From: a virus
IMG/VR virus record: IMGVR_UViG_3300008448_000045
Span: 1 to 64,000 of that record
Direction: 5' to 3' (one strand)
Length of the DNA stretch: 64,000 nt
Part shown: positions 1 through 6,941 of the stretch, piece after piece
How the letters are laid out: each line of letters starts with the position of its first letter
Numbering within the stretch: position 1 is the stretch's first letter
The notes under the pieces: generated by a model
Seen by the model: only the letters and a program-made list of their open reading frames with translations
Database searches by the model: none
What the model was told of the DNA's origin: nothing
Program-made: the position numbers and the translations under genes

Positions 1-660
1 AGCAGCGGGATATGCGTTGCTCTTTGGCATTTGTCCGCCAACTGCACCGTAGCCACCCGAGCCTCCCATACCACCGGTTCCCTGTCTAGGATTAATATTA
101 GGTGTTATTTGTGTTGCTACTAGATGTTCAAAATTTGGTGCAAGATCTTTAATTATATATTGCTCGGGTCGTTTACCTTCGCTTTCGTTTACAATAATTT
201 TTACAATTTTGCTAGGATCAACATAACTCCATTTTTGATTTTCTGGATCACGAATAAAGAATGCATCACCATATTTGAATACATTACGTAGAATTCTAAA
301 TATCCGTGTGTCAAATTTTTGCAGCTTACACCATTGTTGTAGATATTCACCTAGTATTTTAATTTCTGTATTAGTTGCTCGATGTCTCCATTGTACACTA
401 AATGGAGTTTTACCGTCTTTTAGTTTTTGTGTGGTAAATTCTGCTAGAATATCTAGTGCAGCATTTACTTCTGGATCGCTGTCCATCACTTCGTATTGTT
501 GATATCTTTCAATACGATTTGGACTACCTGTATAAACATCAGGCAAGTAGCTTGAATAGTTTGACTTTGCAGGGCCTACTTTATTTCCAGAGTTCATTCC
601 AGATATTGGACTCAATTGAGTTCCAATTGGTGCAGGAGTAAAATATTTTTTCCAACTCAT
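1..660 (-). CDS. 20: Portal vertex protein, gp20-like (3' part outside window)
   Basis: The reading frame starts at the ATG whose complement ends at 660 and stays open to the window edge, so only the first 220 or so residues are present. It would form the dodecameric ring through which DNA is packaged and to which the tail neck attaches. The sequence has the portal-family features MDSDPEVNAALDILAEF (around residues 60-76), a conserved YGDAFFIRDPE stretch and a following VDPSKIVKI segment, as in T4-like portals. A Gly/Met-rich loop (GTGGMGGSGGYGAVGG) sits near the truncated end. It follows the tape-measure-like gene by 17 bases and is probably co-transcribed with it from the late promoter near 3155. 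Truncation is due to the window edge, not a mutation. Confidence 0.85.
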   Translation of the reverse strand, partial: MSWKKYFTPAPIGTQLSPISGMNSGNKVGPAKSNYSSYLPDVYTGSPNRIERYQQYEVMDSDPEVNAALDILAEFTTQKLKDGKTPFSVQWRHRATNTEIKILGEYLQQWCKLQKFDTRIFRILRNVFKYGDAFFIRDPENQKWSYVDPSKIVKIIVNESEGKRPEQYIIKDLAPNFEHLVATQITPNINPRQGTGGMGGSGGYGAVGGQMPKSNAYPAA

Positions 661-677
661 TTAAATTTAACCTTTTG

Positions 678-3107
678 TTATCTCACAGATATGTTTGGAT
701 CTAAACGTCTAGTTGCCCTAACCTGCCTTTCTGTTACACCAACCAATTCTGATAGTTGACCTACTACAGAAGATCCCATAGTTGTATTTAATTGATTTAA
801 TAGTTCTTTGAGTTCATCTAGAGCAACGTTGTTAATAGGATTTTCTGCTGGAGTAGCTGGCTGAACTGTAGTTGGTTCAACTCTTCTTCTAGCTTCTTCT
901 TGTCTTTGGTTTTCGTATCTAGCCTGTTGAATTTCTGTAGGAATTATCCTTACCAGATCTCTAGTTTGATTTTGTCCAATTGTAGGAATAATAGTTGTTA
1001 GGTCAGACATTCCTCTATTAAACGCATCGGCAATTGTTGGCATCACACGCTGGAACTCAACAAATGCTGTGTTAATAGTATCGTCAAAGTTAGTTTCTAC
1101 GGTAGGTTGAACTTCGAGCTTGTTTTCTTTCATTGATGCAGCTATAGACTCAACGGTTGATGATAGTTTTTCTCCTAGTGTGTCAATTGATTGTCTATCA
1201 AATGTTACAGTATTTGGTATATTTGCAGGAGATATTTTTGTTTGTATATCTTTAAACATGTCTGTAAACAAATTAATATAAGTCATATCAGATTTGTCGC
1301 CTGGTGATACTGCTGTTTCTAAAGAACTAGCAATATTACGCATAGCATCTAGACTACTTCCTGCAGAATTTCTAGCAAAATTCATTAATTGTTCGTCAGT
1401 GAACACAGTTTCTTTATCTTTAAGTTGAACAATTGGGTTTCCGACTTCTCGCAATCGTCCTGTTTCTCCTATTGTACCACCGTGACGAGGTGGTACATCG
1501 GGTGCAGATGCTCTAGCGGCCTGTTTTAATAAGTCGAGCATTGCATCGCCAAACCCTTGGGCAACCATTTTGCCCATAGTGAACGCTTCTTGTAGCACAG
1601 TACTTCCTAGATCAACACCCGATGTTTTAAGAAAGCTGGTAATTTCAGTTGTAATTTCTTTTAGTTTTCCGCTGATATCCTCTGGCTTTAATGTTCCGTC
1701 TTTTATCTTTTTCATTACATCGTCAAATTTGTCACCAAATCTGTCAGCGAACGGTTTGCCTCCTACTTCTTTGACATTTTGCAGAATATCTAAAGCCTTA
1801 GCAACTGTGTCAGTCTTGCCTAGTGCTGTGTTACCTGCATCGATCATCCTTGATAAAACTGTTTGTGCGTCTGCTAGTCTAGCTTGAGTTCTTAAAAAGA
1901 GTTCTGTTGTTTGGGCGCCTGCTATAGCTTGCCCTGAGCGATTTTGTCCTTGTGCATAGTTTTCAGCTTGAATCCTTAGATTATTAAGTGCTTCTCTCTG
2001 ATCAATGTGTCGTTTTTCAACTTCTAAAACTCTTGCTTGCTCAGCAGCAATTGCATCTCTTAAACCTTGGCTTTTAATAAACGTTTCGCCAAGAACCTCA
2101 AACGCGGCGCCTTGATTTTTTGCAATATTAGTTAAGTTAGGATCTGATTCCATTCGTTTTGCTACATTTGCTAGTGCATTTGTAACTGCATCTTGAGCTT
2201 CTTTTATCTTATCTTTGTCACCTGTTCGAGATGCTTCTTTTAGTTGAGTCATCACTGTACGCAATTCGCTACCGATATCACCGCCTAACGCTGATACTAA
2301 GTCTATTGATTTTTGTGTAAGCCTGCCACCTAAGAACATATCTCTTACAAGGTCTTCCATAGGTTTGCCAAATTGTCTAAATTGATTGGCTGCAATATCG
2401 TACTGTGCTTTTATGTTAGCGTTTCCGTTCTTTTGTTCCTGGAGTAATGTTGCCTGCAACCTTGCATCCTGTTGTCTTTCAAATACTGCATCTTGCTGTG
2501 CTTTTCTGCTTAATCCGGATATCTGTGCAACTTTATCCATTTCTGTTGCTAGGTTATAGGCTGCTTCTTGTGCTGCTTTGTTAGCTGCGCTACCTTCTGC
2601 ATACATACGTCTATTACCAGTATTGGCCAAGGCAAGCACTTCGTTATACTCTTTTACGGTAAATCCAGCTTTCATCAACTGGTCGCCAAAATTTGTACCA
2701 AATTCGTAACTTAGTTGATTAAATTTTCTAGCACTATCGCTCATAATACCGCCAAATGCGGTAAATCCTTGCGATGCTCTAGATAGTACTTGTGAATATT
2801 CCTCAACTGACAGTCTAGTAGTTCCAATACTACTACGTAATGCTACCGCATCAGAACCAAAATTTATACCAAGGTTACTGGCATTTCTCCACACATCTAT
2901 TGTGTCGCCAACAGCTTTAACCATTCCTGACACGCCAGATGTAAACAAGGTAACTACACCAGGCAGCTCAGGTAGTTTCATTCCCGTAGCTGGACCATTA
3001 GGTGTTTGCGGGCCCCCTAGATTAATTCGACTAGTAACCATAGCCGAAGCCATGGCTTTTTTCATTGAGTCTTCAAATTCTTGCGGAGTCATGGTAGGTA
3101 AAGTCAT
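678..3107 (-). CDS. Tail tape-measure-like protein
   Basis: An 809-residue protein rich in Ala, Gln, Lys and Glu, with long helical stretches and a central region of probable coiled coil (about residues 190-480). Around residues 535-580 it has a Gly-rich turn (PPRHGGTIGETG) followed by NPIVQLKDKETVFTDEQL, resembling the C-terminal 'GG..GE.G.E.V.T..Q' block of many phage tail tape-measure proteins. Such proteins fill the tail tube and set its length, then enter the host envelope on infection. If the usual rule of about 1.5 angstrom per residue holds, 809 residues would fit a tail near 120 nm. It lies beside the portal and is divergent from a gp26-family gene that carries a frameshift, which is typical company for a tape measure. 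The family call is inference; a different internal virion protein is possible. Confidence 0.55.
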   Translation of the reverse strand: MTLPTMTPQEFEDSMKKAMASAMVTSRINLGGPQTPNGPATGMKLPELPGVVTLFTSGVSGMVKAVGDTIDVWRNASNLGINFGSDAVALRSSIGTTRLSVEEYSQVLSRASQGFTAFGGIMSDSARKFNQLSYEFGTNFGDQLMKAGFTVKEYNEVLALANTGNRRMYAEGSAANKAAQEAAYNLATEMDKVAQISGLSRKAQQDAVFERQQDARLQATLLQEQKNGNANIKAQYDIAANQFRQFGKPMEDLVRDMFLGGRLTQKSIDLVSALGGDIGSELRTVMTQLKEASRTGDKDKIKEAQDAVTNALANVAKRMESDPNLTNIAKNQGAAFEVLGETFIKSQGLRDAIAAEQARVLEVEKRHIDQREALNNLRIQAENYAQGQNRSGQAIAGAQTTELFLRTQARLADAQTVLSRMIDAGNTALGKTDTVAKALDILQNVKEVGGKPFADRFGDKFDDVMKKIKDGTLKPEDISGKLKEITTEITSFLKTSGVDLGSTVLQEAFTMGKMVAQGFGDAMLDLLKQAARASAPDVPPRHGGTIGETGRLREVGNPIVQLKDKETVFTDEQLMNFARNSAGSSLDAMRNIASSLETAVSPGDKSDMTYINLFTDMFKDIQTKISPANIPNTVTFDRQSIDTLGEKLSSTVESIAASMKENKLEVQPTVETNFDDTINTAFVEFQRVMPTIADAFNRGMSDLTTIIPTIGQNQTRDLVRIIPTEIQQARYENQRQEEARRRVEPTTVQPATPAENPINNVALDELKELLNQLNTTMGSSVVGQLSELVGVTERQVRATRRLDPNISVR

Positions 3108-3132
3108 AAAAAAAATCCAGAAAATATGCGTA

Positions 3133-3140
3133 TATAAATA
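3133..3140 (+). promoter_or_regulatory. Late promoter box TATAAATA for the gp26-family gene
   Basis: Exact T4 late consensus TATAAATA, 30 bases before the ATG at 3171. It would be read by RNA polymerase carrying the gp55 encoded at 9719-10549. Similar NATAAATA boxes precede other structural genes here. Confidence 0.75.
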
Positions 3141-3151
3141 CGATTATATAA

Positions 3152-3159
3152 TATTTATC
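3152..3159 (-). promoter_or_regulatory. Late promoter box GATAAATA for tape measure and portal
   Basis: Minus-strand GATAAATA, 44 bases upstream of the ATG at 3107, back to back with the plus-strand box at 3133-3140. The 63-bp gap thus holds a divergent pair of late promoters. Confidence 0.6.
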
Positions 3160-3170
3160 CGGAGAAAATA

Positions 3171-3998
3171 ATGGCTGAAAACCCTTTAAAGAAGTTTTTT
3201 AGACAACCTAAGGTCTTTGTAACCTTGCCTAGTGGAGGCATTTTTAACAAACCCGGGAGTCTATCTGGTTCTCCTGAAAATATGCCTGTTTACGGAATGA
3301 CTGGCATGGACGAAATTATTATTAAAACTCCGGATGCATTACTCAGCGGTGAAAGCACTGTGCGAGTTGTTCAAAGCTGTTGTCCAAATATTGTTGACGG
3401 CTGGGATATTAACAATCTAGACATTGATGCAATTTTAGTTGCTATTAGGATTGCTACCTACGGTAATACTATGCCGGTTGTTCATGTTTGTTCTAACTGT
3501 AAAACTGACAATAACTACGACATTAACCTTAGCACTTATTTAGAACATTTTACACAATGTTCGTTTGACTCAGATGTAGTTGTAGGCGATCTTAAAATTA
3601 AAATTAAACCTTTAACTTATAAACAAGCAACAGAGTTTAACTTAGAAAATTTTGCTCTACAAAAACGATTAAATCAAATAGTTGAACTAACCACAGGCGA
3701 CGAGCGTACTACACTAATGACTGACATTTTTAACGAACTAGGTCTTTTACAAAATAAAATTACAGTTTCTAGTATTCAGCAAGTTGAAACACCTACCGGA
3801 GTAGTTACTGAATATAGTTTTATTAAAGAGTGGTTAGATAACTGTGACAAAACTATTTTTGATGCTATCAAAGAAACAATTAATAAAAACAGTGATGCAT
3901 GGCGTGTTCCAGATCAAAAAATTAAGTGTGATAGTTGCGGACACGAAGACGCTATTGCTGTTGAATTGGATCAAGCAAATTTTTTCGCAGGCGCCTAA
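3171..3998 (+). CDS. 26: gp26-family baseplate hub/assembly protein with zinc-binding cysteines
   Basis: A 275-residue protein of the T4 baseplate-hub family (gp26/gp51 type) usually found in T4-like phages. It has two Cys pairs, CSNC at 107-110 and CDSC at 253-256, which could bind one zinc between them. The N-terminus (RQPKVFVTLPSGG, near residue 11) matches the family's 'lPSkG' opening. A late promoter lies 30 bases upstream, and GGAG sits 8-9 bases before the ATG. Its last codons run over the slippery heptamer TTTTTTC (3980-3986), and the stop TAA at 3996-3998 lies inside a strong RNA stem. A fraction of ribosomes could therefore shift to the -1 frame and make a fusion of about 349 residues. 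In this context it may act like the frameshifting tail-assembly chaperones found beside tape measures in other phages. The exact gp number is uncertain. Confidence 0.65.
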   Translation: MAENPLKKFFRQPKVFVTLPSGGIFNKPGSLSGSPENMPVYGMTGMDEIIIKTPDALLSGESTVRVVQSCCPNIVDGWDINNLDIDAILVAIRIATYGNTMPVVHVCSNCKTDNNYDINLSTYLEHFTQCSFDSDVVVGDLKIKIKPLTYKQATEFNLENFALQKRLNQIVELTTGDERTTLMTDIFNELGLLQNKITVSSIQQVETPTGVVTEYSFIKEWLDNCDKTIFDAIKETINKNSDAWRVPDQKIKCDSCGHEDAIAVELDQANFFAGA

Positions 3999-4040
3999 CA
4001 AGACTCTCTAACGAAGAAATTGAAGAATATCTTGTTAGGC
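3980..4040 (+). promoter_or_regulatory. Programmed -1 ribosomal frameshift signal
   Basis: Three canonical parts are visible. The heptamer T TTT TTC at 3980-3986 is in the correct phase (X XXY YYZ) with the gp26-family frame. It is overlapped upstream by a second possible slip site, A AAT TTT at 3977-3983. A 6-nt spacer follows. Then comes a perfect 11-bp inverted repeat, GCCTAACAAGA (3993-4003) with TCTTGTTAGGC (4030-4040), around a 26-nt loop. The zero-frame stop is within the 5' arm. Confidence 0.85.
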
Positions 4041-4219
4041 TAGATCGAGAAGTATTAGACTTTAAAACAGACTTGTTTAGAATAAGTTGGTTTATGCGTG
4101 GTGGTGTTAATATCAACGACCTATTCCATACTTACTCTGCTGAGGATATTGAAATTTTAAGTAAAATAATTAAAGAAAATATTGAAACTACTAAAGCTAC
4201 ACAAATGAATATTCTTTAA
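3986..4219 (+). CDS. Frameshift extension ORF of the gp26-family gene
   Basis: After a -1 shift at 3986 the frame runs 77 residues to the TAA at 4217-4219. It reads RRRLTRLSNEEIEEYL, then an ISWFMRGGVNIN block, then a Lys/Glu-rich helix ending QMNIL. The ISWFMRGGV block resembles small conserved proteins next to gp26 in marine T4-like phages (from memory). The frame is closed upstream by TGA at 3962-3964. It has no ATG, GTG, TTG or CTG before the conserved region; only a rare ATT at 3965 could serve, and the first ATG lies inside the conserved block. It abuts the convergent gene ending at 4220. It is therefore most simply expressed as a C-terminal extension (272 + 77 residues). Initiation at ATT cannot be excluded. 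Confidence 0.8.
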   Translation, partial: RRRLTRLSNEEIEEYLVRLDREVLDFKTDLFRISWFMRGGVNINDLFHTYSAEDIEILSKIIKENIETTKATQMNIL

Positions 4220-5092
4220 TTATCGAGAACTTGGCCCTAGTCCATCTCCCCATTTCTTACCGGGAGTTTGACTCCAATCGTCAGCTTTAGACGATGTAGA
4301 ATCAATATCTTGTTTGGCATTAGGATCTTGACGGTCAGGTGTGCCAGAATTGTTAGATGTACTAGATCCTGAACTAGACTTGCCCATTAGCCATGTAGCT
4401 AATTTTTCAGTTGCATTGAATCCAACTCCAACACCAAATACTAGAATTCCTAAATTTTCAGTAAGTACATCTTGGCCTGCTGGGGTTAAAAAGAAAGAAT
4501 AAGCAGCCGCGGCACCCGTTGTTGTTCCAATTGCTCTTGTAATTACAGCCGCGGACTTAGCGCCTGAGGCATTTAGTAGCCACGGAAGTCTTCCTAGTAC
4601 CCAGTTTACTCCAACCTTCTGGCCAAGTTTAAGAGCAATTTTAGGTGCAATAATTCTTGTGATCATAGCACCACGTAGTTCTGTTAGTTTTTCTTGATAC
4701 TGTGCAGCTGTCATGTTGCCTTTTTTATATTCACTGTCTAGAGCCGGTTTAGCTACACCCCAATACCAAGCAACATTACCAATAATGTTAGCCCATCCCA
4801 TCCAGCTGATTAATTCTTTTGAATAGTGCCCAAGTACTTTGGCCTTAAGACTGGCAGATAATTCTTTTTCTGCTTGAGCTAGTAGTTTGTCGTCAACACG
4901 CTTTTCCAACTTGGCCCACATGGACAACTCAGGAGTAACTTTTTCAGCAGCAACTGCTAGATCAGCAGCTCCCCTTTCTGCGCCAGCCATAGCTCGTTGT
5001 GCAGGTGTTGAAGATCTTCCGGCGCCTTTTTCAAAGCCACGCATAAATGCATCAAACACGCCTTCATTAGTAATTACGTCAAGGATTTTCAT
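4220..5092 (-). CDS. Late structural or internal protein of unknown function, MKILD N-terminus
   Basis: A 290-residue protein I do not recognise. It opens MKILDVITNEG, a short hydrophobic/Glu stretch reminiscent of the N-terminal capsid-targeting tags of T4 internal proteins (MKTYQEFIAEA in T4), with a possible processing point after Glu10. Three hydrophobic segments follow: about residues 94-114 (ISWMGWANIIGNVAWYWG), 180-202 (Ala-rich) and 214-240 (GILVFGVGVGFN). The last 55 residues are Ser/Asp/Gly-rich and probably disordered. It has its own late promoter 20 bases upstream (5113-5120) and ends one base beyond the convergent frameshift ORF. The promoter supports a virion or late role. A membrane-active or DNA-injection protein would fit the hydrophobic segments, but this is speculation. 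Confidence 0.7.
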   Translation of the reverse strand: MKILDVITNEGVFDAFMRGFEKGAGRSSTPAQRAMAGAERGAADLAVAAEKVTPELSMWAKLEKRVDDKLLAQAEKELSASLKAKVLGHYSKELISWMGWANIIGNVAWYWGVAKPALDSEYKKGNMTAAQYQEKLTELRGAMITRIIAPKIALKLGQKVGVNWVLGRLPWLLNASGAKSAAVITRAIGTTTGAAAAYSFFLTPAGQDVLTENLGILVFGVGVGFNATEKLATWLMGKSSSGSSTSNNSGTPDRQDPNAKQDIDSTSSKADDWSQTPGKKWGDGLGPSSR

Positions 5093-5112
5093 TATAGTAT
5101 TCTCTTACAGAA

Positions 5113-5120
5113 TATTTATG
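5113..5120 (-). promoter_or_regulatory. Late promoter box CATAAATA
   Basis: Minus-strand CATAAATA, 20 bases upstream of the ATG at 5092. Same motif and spacing as the boxes before the plus-strand structural genes. Confidence 0.6.
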
Positions 5121-5588
5121 CTCTTTCTAGATCGTCTACGCCGATCTGTTCTTCGCTATCGCTCGAACTTATCTCTTTTCTTTAATTATGAAAGTATTAT
5201 AAACGCGAAGCGTTTAAAGATATTATCTAGATTGTGTAGTCACACTTAGCCCTTGCGGGCTAAAAAATGAACATTATCTGAGTTGAGCAGTTCACTTAGC
5301 GTTAACACTACAAGCATTTAGCTAGCTTAGGCGGTTATCCGGTACCTAATCATGTCGTCTTATACAACGGCGGGTCTGTACACATACGCTAACACGCATA
5401 CAGCCGTGGGTTTTTCACCCTCTTTTAGCCTATTTAAAATTCTTTTTAAACAGCAAAACCAGTTGTATGTAGGCATATCTGATCATCGTCCTGTAAAGGA
5501 TAGTTGCTGAGTACTCTTAACGGCGAGAGATTTCCTTACCCTGCGACATCACCAGGGATTTGAGCGCACGAATTTAGCCTGCGCTAGC
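5121..5588 (-). ncRNA. Gene-free, hairpin-rich segment; candidate structured RNA
   Basis: No credible ORF lies here. Many short perfect stems are present: 5129-5134 with 5142-5147 (AGATCG/CGATCT); 5201-5206 with 5210-5215 (AAACGC/GCGTTT); 5246-5252 with 5257-5263 (TTAGCCC/GGGCTAA); an ACGGC/GCCGT stem around 5366-5407 that encloses CTGTA/TACAG; GGGT/ACCC near 5408-5420; CCCTG/CAGGG near 5540-5558; and AGCGCA/TGCGCT near 5562-5585. In the minus sense, the 5246-5263 stem carries a GCAA (GNRA) tetraloop, which favours minus-strand transcription, in line with the GIY-YIG gene just upstream. A closing helix could pair 5321-5326 and 5330-5332 with 5583-5588 and 5577-5579. I looked for tRNA, tmRNA, RNase P and group I intron landmarks and found none convincing. 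The strand and the ncRNA call are inference. Confidence 0.45.
5321..5330. repeat. Direct repeat GCTAGCTTAG, copy 1
   Basis: The same ten bases recur at 5583-5592, where they include the stop codon of the GIY-YIG gene. The copies bracket 252 bases of hairpin-rich sequence. They could be a duplication left by insertion, or simply share the palindrome GCTAGC used in a closing helix. Confidence 0.5.
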
Positions 5589-5592
5589 TTAG
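5583..5592. repeat. Direct repeat GCTAGCTTAG, copy 2
   Basis: Second copy of the 10-bp repeat at 5321-5330. It overlaps the minus-strand stop codon at 5589-5591. Confidence 0.5.
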
Positions 5593-6032
5593 ACCGTTTG
5601 TTTTGCCTGTAGTTGTTCTTGTAGGCGTTGCCTTAGGATATTTGACCCGCCAACTCTAACATTAATAATACCGTTATAGTATTCGTCTGTTTCGAGTACA
5701 CGACGTTCAAACTGTTCTCTTGCCTCTAGATAGGACATTTCTGCCTTGGATTTGCAAAGATAAAGTATTTCTCGTTGGAAGTTTTCCGGACCTAGTTCTG
5801 TGACGTCTGCCTGTAGTCTATCACTTGATCCCCAGTAGTCGCGCCAATCGCTTTCTACTGTAGATCTACGTTTAAGTTTTTTGCCTTTGAGTGGTGGTTT
5901 CGTGCGTTTAAACTGTGCTAGTTTTTTGCCTATGTATTTTTGTCCGGTTTTTAGATTTGTGATGAGATACACAAAGCCGATACAGCCTTCGGGTATTTCT
6001 TCAACTAAACGATTTTGATAGTGCCACGTCAT
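5589..6032 (-). CDS. GIY-YIG family nuclease, Seg-like
   Basis: A 147-residue protein with the GIY-YIG core near the N-terminus: GFVYLITNLKTG (residues 19-30) followed by QKYIGKK (31-37), which gives the two beta strands with the paired Tyr residues. A basic stretch (FKRTKPPLKGKKLKRR) follows, then SDWRDYWGSS and a later Glu (YLEAREQFE, about 100-108) in the position of the catalytic Glu. Enzymes of this fold cut DNA. In T4-like phages they occur as free-standing Seg homing nucleases or as repair-type nucleases. It is the last gene of the gp55-gp47-gp46 operon and is directly followed by the hairpin-rich segment, an association that suggests a mobile origin. The small size leaves little room for a separate DNA-binding domain. 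Confidence 0.75.
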   Translation of the reverse strand: MTWHYQNRLVEEIPEGCIGFVYLITNLKTGQKYIGKKLAQFKRTKPPLKGKKLKRRSTVESDWRDYWGSSDRLQADVTELGPENFQREILYLCKSKAEMSYLEAREQFERRVLETDEYYNGIINVRVGGSNILRQRLQEQLQAKQTV

Positions 6033-6047
6033 GTAATATATACCTGA

Positions 6048-6305
6048 CTACTGAGCACCACCACCCTTCTTTTGAGCCTGTCTGCGAGCCTCTTTAGCTG
6101 CTAATTCTTTTTCTTTTTCCACTGACCAATCACGAATAACCACACGCCTACGTGAACATATTCGCCTAATTTCACTTAGGCTCTTACGGAGACGTACAGC
6201 AGATGCTTTGGTCCCCTCGTTGATCCACTGTTGGTTTAGTTCAAAATAACGCCTAAACTCAGCTAGCAGCTCAGCATGTAGTTGTTCATCTTGATTGGGT
6301 AGCAT
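6048..6305 (-). CDS. Small basic protein with GTKASA..RK motif
   Basis: An 85-residue, highly charged protein. The segment WINEGTKASAVRLRKSL (about 27-43) matches the GTKASA-R-RK-L pattern I recall in small histone-like or H1-like proteins of large phages. The C-terminus is a Lys/Arg/Gln-rich tail (KEARRQAQKKGGG). A nucleic-acid-binding role is plausible but not shown. Its ATG at 6305 lies 20 bases inside the end of the upstream nucleotidyltransferase gene, so translation is probably coupled. Confidence 0.65.
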   Translation of the reverse strand: MLPNQDEQLHAELLAEFRRYFELNQQWINEGTKASAVRLRKSLSEIRRICSRRRVVIRDWSVEKEKELAAKEARRQAQKKGGGAQ

Positions 6306-6732
6306 TTAATAATTTTTCCGCCTCTGTGTCTACAACCCGCTGTCTAAGCTCGGTAGTAGAAAATGTGTGTTGCCTTTTGTTAAAATAAAAATCTATGCCT
6401 TTGTTTAGACACTCTACCTTGCCAGTGAAGTGTCGATTTTCGTATTCCTCACCTAAAATCCTAATGTTTATAGGATATGCAAGAAATATGTCAACTAATT
6501 CTTTTTCTGTAGAGTAAGGTATTATTTCATCTACATACTTGCAGGCTTCAAGCTGCACATATCTTTCAAACATACTTTGTACAGGTTTGTTTTTAGTACT
6601 AGGGCGATCAATAGTGGGATCTGTTTGCAGTCCCACTATCAGTCGATCACAAACAGTTCGTGCTTCTTTGAGCATGATAATATGCCCTGCATGAAACAGA
6701 TCAAATGTTGAACAGGTAAATCCTATGATCAT
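6286..6732 (-). CDS. Cytidylyltransferase-like nucleotidyltransferase (TagD/RfaE type)
   Basis: A 148-residue single-domain protein. TFDLFHAGHIIML (residues 9-21) gives the HxGH nucleotide-binding signature, and FSTTELRQRV (about 123-132) matches the ISTT-x-LR motif of glycerol-3-phosphate cytidylyltransferases and related enzymes. Such enzymes join CTP or ATP to a phosphorylated small molecule to make an activated head group or sugar. The real substrate cannot be read from sequence. It overlaps the genes on both sides (4 bp upstream, 20 bp downstream), so it is firmly in the gp55-gp46 operon. Similar enzymes occur in marine T4-like phages, where the role is unclear. Confidence 0.85.
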   Translation of the reverse strand: MIIGFTCSTFDLFHAGHIIMLKEARTVCDRLIVGLQTDPTIDRPSTKNKPVQSMFERYVQLEACKYVDEIIPYSTEKELVDIFLAYPINIRILGEEYENRHFTGKVECLNKGIDFYFNKRQHTFSTTELRQRVVDTEAEKLLNATQSR

Positions 6733-6941
6733 TTTGTTTGACTCATGATAAACTCAGCGTGGTCTCCGTTGATCGGAGCACCTTGATAAACTAGATGATC
6801 GTGCATGGCCATCATAGCATTGGCAAACCAAGCTAGCATAATATCATCCTCAATATTACAATGGGGGTGAGTTTCTCTAAAGAAGTTAGTCCACGCCTGA
6901 GCATCAGGATTTGAATGTATGGTCATGTCATAGTTGTTCAT
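6729..6941 (-). CDS. Small protein of unknown function
   Basis: A 70-residue acidic protein, MNNYDMTIHSNPDAQAW onward, with an aromatic/Met-rich middle (MLAWFANAMMAMHDH). No domain is recognised. Four-base ATGA overlaps with gp46 upstream and the nucleotidyltransferase downstream make it a real, translationally coupled operon member. Confidence 0.65.
   Translation of the reverse strand: MNNYDMTIHSNPDAQAWTNFFRETHPHCNIEDDIMLAWFANAMMAMHDHLVYQGAPINGDHAEFIMSQTK

Noticed and set aside
3965-3967. ATT as start codon of the -1 ORF after the gp26-family gene
   Set aside because: ATT starts are rare, no ribosome site is apparent, and the slippery heptamer plus stem explains expression better; it is kept as a weak alternative.
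5246-5263. TTAGCCC-TTGC-GGGCTAA hairpin as an intrinsic terminator
   Set aside because: On the plus strand it is followed by A residues, and on the minus strand the T-run comes before the stem, so neither direction gives a stem followed by a U-tract.
5121-5588. tmRNA, tRNA, RNase P RNA or group I intron
   Set aside because: No TTCRA T-arm with matching acceptor stem, no tag-peptide frame, no paired GAGGAAAGTCC-type P4 element, and no matching R/S core of a group I intron were found by eye.
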